From a bacterium BMS3Abin11 (GTDB taxonomy: Bacteria; Pseudomonadota; Gammaproteobacteria; BMS3Bbin11), in NCBI GenBank assembly GCA_002897635.1, contig BDTD01000033.1:1-64000 (forward strand): a DNA stretch of 64,000 bases, in the 5' to 3' direction. A program made the position numbers and the translations under genes. Below are positions 59,955 to 64,000 of the stretch, in pieces. The notes under the pieces were generated by a model that did no database searches, was not told where the DNA came from, and worked only from the letters and a program-made list of their open reading frames with translations. Every line of letters starts with the position of its first letter. Within the stretch, counting starts at the first letter, position 1.

Positions 59955-62633
59955 TCAATGCGCCTCATCCCAGTTCGCCCCCACCCCGACGTCCACTAAC
60001 AATGGAACACGTAATTCCGCAACACCTGTCATAAGCTCTTGAACTTTTTCACTGACATGGTCGACCTGATCATCCGGCGCCTCAAAAACCAGCTCGTCAT
60101 GTACCTGCATAATCATCCTTACATCCTGTGCTTCACCCATAATCCATTTATCCACTGAAATCATGGCCATCTTGATCAGGTCAGCAGCTGTCCCCTGCAT
60201 CGGCGCATTGATGGCGGTTCGCTCGGCATATTGCCGGCGCATACCATTGCCGGAGTTGATTTCAGGCAAATAGAGGCGGCGGCCATAAACGGTTTCTACG
60301 TAGCCCTGTTCGTGCGCCAGCTTACGGGTTTCATCCATGTATGTTTTTACCCCGGGGTAACGCTCGAAATACAGATCGATATACTCCTGCGCTTCGCCGC
60401 GCTCAATGTTTAGCTGTTGTGCCAGGCCGAAGGCCGACATACCGTATATCAGACCGAAGTTGATCGCCTTGGCCGAGCGTCGCTGATCGGTAGTCACTTC
60501 ATCCAACGGGGTGGCAAAGACTTCGCTGGCAGTTGACCTATGAATGTCTGCACCTTCAGAAAATGCCTTCAGCAGACCTTCGTCACCGGATAAATGCGCC
60601 ATGATCCGTAGTTCCACCTGTGAATAGTCAGCCGACACCATGCGGAAGCCGCCATCTGGAATAAAGGCCTGCCGTATACGCCTGCCCTCTTTCGACCTGA
60701 CAGGAATATTCTGTAGATTAGGGTCAGATGATGATAAGCGCCCGGTTGCCGCAACGGCCTGGTGATATGAGGTGTGTACACGTCCGGTCCTGGGATTTAT
60801 CATCTGCGGCAATTTATCGGTGTATGTAGAACGCAGCTTACTCATTGAGCGATATTCAAGGATAAGGCGTGGCAGATCATAATCTGGTGCCAGTTCCTGC
60901 AGCACGGCCTCCGCCGTCGAAGGCTGGCCTTTGGGCGTCTTTTTAATAACCGGTAGGCCCAGTTTGTTAAACAAAATATCCTGCAACTGCGCCGGCGAGC
61001 CCAGGTTGAATTCCTGACCTGCCGCTTCGTGGGCCTGCCGTTCCAGGTCCACTATGCCCAGCGCCAGTTCCGAGCTTTGACGTTTTAGCATCCCCGCGTC
61101 AATGCGGACACCGTTTCGCTCCACCCTTGCCAGTATCGACAGTAACGGTATTTCAATGTCGCGATAAATAGACATCAGTTTTTCGCGCTTTTCCAGCGCT
61201 GGCCACAGGTGCTCGTGCAGGCGCAATGTGATGTCCGCATCTTCAGCGGCATAGGGTGAGGCTTGCTCCAGTGCAATATCATTAAATTTGAGCTGCTTCT
61301 TGCCCCTACCGGCAATGTCTTCAAAACGAATGGTTTTATGCCCCAGATGCTTCATTGCCAGGGTATCCATATCATGCCGGGAGGACGTGCTGTCCAGCAC
61401 GTAAGATTCCAGCATGGTGTCGTGTTCGATACCATTAAGAGCAATTGCATAGTTGGCCAGTACCTTCATGTCATATTTGAGGTTCTGGCCAATTTTTTTG
61501 ATCTCTTCATTTTCCAGCAGTGGCTTCATCTGCTGCAGCACCTGCCCACGATCAAGTTGCTCCGGTGCACCAGGGTAATCATGGCTCAGCGGAACGTAAG
61601 CTGCCTTGCCCGGCTCGACGGCAAAAGACAGGCCAACGATATCGGCCTGCATGGCATCCAGGTCCGTGGTCTCGGTATCGAAGGCAAAGATACCTCGGTG
61701 ATATATTTTATTTAACCAGTCGTCCAGTGATGACTGATCCAGTACCGTTTCGTACTCTGCTTCAGCACTCACCTGATCATTGGCGCCACCCAGTTCCGTC
61801 AACCAGGTCTTAAACTGTAGCTGCACATAGAGATCTTTAAGGCGTGATTCATCGGCCTGTTTAATCTTTAATTCATCCAGCTTGAGCGGCAGATCAAGCT
61901 GGCAACGTATGGTGACCAGGTCACGCGACAGTGGCAGAAATTCCAGCGAATCACGTAAATTCTCACCCAGCTTCCCTTTGACCTCATCGGCACGTTGCAT
62001 CAATGTATCGAGGTCGCCAAACTCTTCAAGCAACTTCGCTGCCGTTTTTGGTCCAATCTTGGGCACACCGGGAATATTGTCAGAAGGATCCCCCACCAGC
62101 GTCAGATAATCAATAAACCTGTCTGCAGACACGCCAAAGCGTGCCTTAACACCCTCAACATCCATCACCCTGTTATCCATAGTATTGACCAGCGTGACAT
62201 GCTCATTGACCAGCTGCGCCATATCCTTGTCGCCTGTTGATATCAGCACCTCAACTGAGTTCTCCACCGCCTGCGCCGCCAGTGTACCGATCACATCATC
62301 TGCCTCGACGCCTTCAATCACCAGCAGGGGAAGGCCCATAGCCTCAATAATTTCATATAGAAAAGGTACCTGGCTGCGCAGCTCATCCGGCATCGGCGGG
62401 CGGTTGGCCTTGTACTCTTCGTACAGGTCATTACGAAATGTTTTGCCTTTGGCATCAAATACCATGGCGATATATTCAGGCTGATACTGCTTCAGAAGAC
62501 TGCGCGTCATATTAATCACACCGTAGATGGCTCCGGTAGGCTGACCTTCGGAATTATTCAGCCCGGGCATGGCGTGGAAGGCGCGGTAGAGATAGGAAGA
62601 ACCGTCGACGAGGATGATGGGGGGTTTTGACAT
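59955..62633 (-). CDS. polA: DNA polymerase I
   Basis: 892 aa, three activities. The 5'-3' nuclease domain (residues 1-290) has ILVDGSSYLYRAFHAM, GVEADDVIGTLA and GDPSDNIPGVPKIGPKTAAK. The proofreading domain (about 310-490) has the acidic DTET site in FAFDTETTDLDAM and is likely active. The polymerase domain has MVSADYSQVELRIMAHLSGD, DQRRSAKAINFGLIYGMSAFG and the C-terminal MQVHDELVFEAP. Complete. Its 5' leader is a heptad array (62637-62685). Confidence 0.97.
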   Translation of the reverse strand: MSKPPIILVDGSSYLYRAFHAMPGLNNSEGQPTGAIYGVINMTRSLLKQYQPEYIAMVFDAKGKTFRNDLYEEYKANRPPMPDELRSQVPFLYEIIEAMGLPLLVIEGVEADDVIGTLAAQAVENSVEVLISTGDKDMAQLVNEHVTLVNTMDNRVMDVEGVKARFGVSADRFIDYLTLVGDPSDNIPGVPKIGPKTAAKLLEEFGDLDTLMQRADEVKGKLGENLRDSLEFLPLSRDLVTIRCQLDLPLKLDELKIKQADESRLKDLYVQLQFKTWLTELGGANDQVSAEAEYETVLDQSSLDDWLNKIYHRGIFAFDTETTDLDAMQADIVGLSFAVEPGKAAYVPLSHDYPGAPEQLDRGQVLQQMKPLLENEEIKKIGQNLKYDMKVLANYAIALNGIEHDTMLESYVLDSTSSRHDMDTLAMKHLGHKTIRFEDIAGRGKKQLKFNDIALEQASPYAAEDADITLRLHEHLWPALEKREKLMSIYRDIEIPLLSILARVERNGVRIDAGMLKRQSSELALGIVDLERQAHEAAGQEFNLGSPAQLQDILFNKLGLPVIKKTPKGQPSTAEAVLQELAPDYDLPRLILEYRSMSKLRSTYTDKLPQMINPRTGRVHTSYHQAVAATGRLSSSDPNLQNIPVRSKEGRRIRQAFIPDGGFRMVSADYSQVELRIMAHLSGDEGLLKAFSEGADIHRSTASEVFATPLDEVTTDQRRSAKAINFGLIYGMSAFGLAQQLNIERGEAQEYIDLYFERYPGVKTYMDETRKLAHEQGYVETVYGRRLYLPEINSGNGMRRQYAERTAINAPMQGTAADLIKMAMISVDKWIMGEAQDVRMIMQVHDELVFEAPDDQVDHVSEKVQELMTGVAELRVPLLVDVGVGANWDEAH

Positions 62634-62636
62634 GGG

Positions 62637-62685
62637 CTTTACGATTTACGATTTACGATTTACGATTTACGATTTACGATTTACG
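62637..62685. repeat. Perfect heptad array forming the polA 5' leader
   Basis: CTTTACG then six perfect copies of ATTTACG (62644-62685), beginning three bases upstream of the polA start codon. The untranslated leader is therefore a direct repeat, and no standard SD (only CGTAAAGCCC) is visible. Confidence 0.88.
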
Positions 62686-62741
62686 GAAGTATATGTGATT
62701 CCTGAACTCTTTGTTTAATTGTCGCGCTGCTACAAATACAG

Positions 62742-62817
62742 TTGTAGGAGCATCACTTGGCGCGATTGTTTAAATCTTGTATCAAAGCATAATTATCGCG
62801 CCGAGCGACGCCCTACA
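62742..62817. repeat. TTGTAGGAGC...GGCGCGAT palindrome, copy 3
   Basis: TTGTAGGAGCATCACTTGGC with GCGAT (62742-62766) pairs with ATCGCGCCGAGCGACGCCCT-ACAA (62794-62817). It lies between the polA and LOG-family genes, which are divergent. Confidence 0.8.
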
Positions 62818-62859
62818 AAAGCCATTTCTTTACCGCCTCTATCGTGCTAAAACACAACC

Positions 62860-63588
62860 ATGACAAAAAGAACCAACAGCCCGCAAGTCACCAAACTGCC
62901 CCGCACGTCGACGCGTAAACTTTCCCGCCAGTCATGGAAGGTCTTTCAGGTCATGGCCGAGTTTGTTGAGGGCTATGAAAAACTGGCAGAAATCCATCCC
63001 TCTGTCAGCATCTTCGGCTCCGCCCGATTCGACCCCGAGCACCCGTCCAGCAAGCTAACTGAAGAAATTGCACTGAAGCTGTCAAATTCGGGTTTCTCTG
63101 TAGTCAGCGGCGGCGGACCAGGCATCATGGAGGCGGCCAATAAGGGTGCTTTCGCTGGCAAGTCACCAAGCATTGGCCTGAATATCGAACTGCCTCATGA
63201 GCAGAACTCCAATCCCTATCAGGACATTGAACTGACGTTCCGGCACTTTTTCTCGCGCAAGGTCATGTTCGTCAAATTTGCCACTGCCTATGTAGTGATG
63301 CCCGGTGGATTCGGTACGCTGGATGAATTCGCAGAGATCCTGACCCTGGTACAAACCGGCAAGTCACGCCGCATCCCCATAATTCTTGTCGATTCCGATT
63401 TCTGGTCCGGTCTCGTAGACTGGTTTAGCAACACACTGGTAAAGGCAGGCACCATCACCGAATCTGATCTGGACCTGATTCAAATTATCGACGATCCGGA
63501 CGAGGTGGTAGAAGCGATATTCTGCTATTACCAGCATCGCCGCTTTGAACCCACAGAAGAAGAGGCAGAATTGCAGTTAAATCTTTAG
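62860..63588 (+). CDS. LOG-family (TIGR00730-type) Rossmann-fold protein
   Basis: 242 aa. Motifs VSGGGPGIMEAANKGAF and MPGGFGTLDEFAEILT (PGGxGTxxE) mark the LOG/lysine-decarboxylase-like superfamily, whose members are nucleotide 5'-monophosphate nucleosidases, including cytokinin-activating enzymes. Phosphoribohydrolase activity is a plausible but unproven role here. The N-terminal RKLSRQSWKVFQVMAEFVEG and the C-terminal ESDLDLIQIIDDPDEVVEAI match the PpnN-like short form. Confidence 0.85.
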   Translation: MTKRTNSPQVTKLPRTSTRKLSRQSWKVFQVMAEFVEGYEKLAEIHPSVSIFGSARFDPEHPSSKLTEEIALKLSNSGFSVVSGGGPGIMEAANKGAFAGKSPSIGLNIELPHEQNSNPYQDIELTFRHFFSRKVMFVKFATAYVVMPGGFGTLDEFAEILTLVQTGKSRRIPIILVDSDFWSGLVDWFSNTLVKAGTITESDLDLIQIIDDPDEVVEAIFCYYQHRRFEPTEEEAELQLNL

Positions 63589-63590
63589 AC

Positions 63591-63688
63591 CTTTAGATCA
63601 AAGATCAAGGATTAAGGATTAAGGATTAAGGATTATCAAAATCGTAACGAGTTTTCTTTCATCCTTCATCTTTAATCCTCCATCTGCC
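63591..63688. repeat. Heptad array with two arms after the LOG gene
   Basis: CTTTAGA, TCAAAGA, TCAAGGA, TTAAGGA three times, TTATCAA (63591-63639); then ATCCTTC, ATCTTTA, ATCCTCC, ATCTGCC (63661-63688). The arms are roughly inverted. Confidence 0.8.
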
Positions 63689-63755
63689 TTTCCACCTTGC
63701 GTTGCAAGGATGATGGTAGTGTAATATCAGAAAACCTTCCTGCAAGGACATAACA

Positions 63756-64000
63756 ATGCATAAGCTCCTGATTTTCACATTTCTTTTTTTTCCACCTATT
63801 GCTGTCGCCCAGAATATAAAGCACCCTGAAGAGGCTACACCAACTAGCCGATCACAGGAAAATGTGGCCGATGAGCCTGAAGGATTCGATCCCGGGGGTG
63901 CCGAAATCAAAATTATTACTGAAGGAGATATGACCTTCAAGGAATATAGCCTGAACGGAAAAGTCTATATGGTGAAAATTCAGCAGAAAGGATTTCCTCC
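63756..64000 (+). CDS. DUF2782 protein (partial, cut by window end)
   Basis: N-terminal 81 residues. The signal peptide (HKLLIFTFLFFPPIAVAQ) is followed by a DUF2782 domain: GGAEIKIITEGDMTFKEYSL and GKVYMVKIQQKGFPP. An AAGGA SD lies before the ATG. In Pseudomonas and relatives this gene precedes thrB and follows polA, so the arrangement is ordinary. The stop lies outside the window. Confidence 0.82.
   Translation, partial: MHKLLIFTFLFFPPIAVAQNIKHPEEATPTSRSQENVADEPEGFDPGGAEIKIITEGDMTFKEYSLNGKVYMVKIQQKGFP

Noticed and set aside
62637-62685. Possible CRISPR array at the heptads
   Set aside because: The repeats are 7 bases long with no spacers, and no cas gene is in the window.

Overview
The window is a stretch of chromosome from a gammaproteobacterium that is probably a sulfur oxidiser. 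Three things point to Gammaproteobacteria: the order rpe-gph-trpEGDC, polA next to a DUF2782 gene, and genes such as djlA, thrH, yqcC, rluE, uup and DUF2333/DUF2788/DUF2797. The sulfur lifestyle is inferred from a secreted Gly/Tyr/Asn-repeat protein resembling sulfur globule proteins and from a SoxH-like metallo-hydrolase. No rRNA, tRNA, CRISPR array or intact insertion sequence was recognised.

Layout. 1-3.1 kb: remnant of a REP-associated transposase, a hypothetical gene, a secreted metallo-beta-lactamase-fold hydrolase and ferrochelatase. 3.7-8.3 kb: a compact DSF quorum-sensing cluster, with rpfF (signal synthase) convergent with rpfG-rpfC (HD-GYP regulator and five-domain hybrid sensor). 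8.6-16.5 kb: hydroxyacid dehydrogenase, ion channel, DUF2797 protein, a rubredoxin, the ABC-F protein Uup, a broken VOC gene, a DUF885 protein and an OsmC protein. 16.7-22.4 kb: tryptophan operon trpE-G-D-C with a Trp-rich leader peptide, preceded by rpe and gph. 22.5-28 kb: DUF2333 protein, two overlapping membrane-associated GTPases, a zinc peptidase and the globule-like protein. 28.3-32.8 kb: an MMPL transporter / LolA-like / beta-barrel operon with a broken TetR regulator. 33-37 kb: gltA, nadA, DUF2788, djlA. 37-41.6 kb: copper export (copZ-copA, a truncated membrane ORF, DUF2892) and two Crp/Fnr regulators, one a true FNR with the 4-Cys set. 41.6-44.5 kb: AmmeMemoRadiSam system (Memo-AMMECR1 fusion divergent from its radical-SAM partner). 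44.7-52 kb: AI-2E permease, small secreted proteins, YqcC, RluE, DUF302, a ComEC-like hydrolase and an Atm1-type ABC exporter. 52-56.2 kb: orphan periplasmic binding protein next to a PhnD-domain sensor kinase and FixJ-type regulator. 56.4-64 kb: lipoprotein, stomatin/NfeD pair, thrH, thioredoxin, a candidate small RNA downstream of polA, polA, a LOG-family protein and the start of a DUF2782 gene.

The intergenic DNA carries most of what is unexplained. At least fourteen gaps hold arrays with a strict 7-bp period whose unit differs from place to place, often as two inverted arms and sometimes enclosing a second palindromic repeat. A 160-bp inverted-repeat element occurs three times, each copy sitting tightly against gene ends. 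A third family (GTAGGAGC...GGCGCGAT) also occurs three times. These elements supply the 5' leader of polA, the ends of several genes and a large hairpin inside the trp operon.

The best candidates for new biology are the heptad arrays, the candidate sRNA at the Spot 42/ErsA position, the trp leader and the complete rpf circuit outside the xanthomonads.
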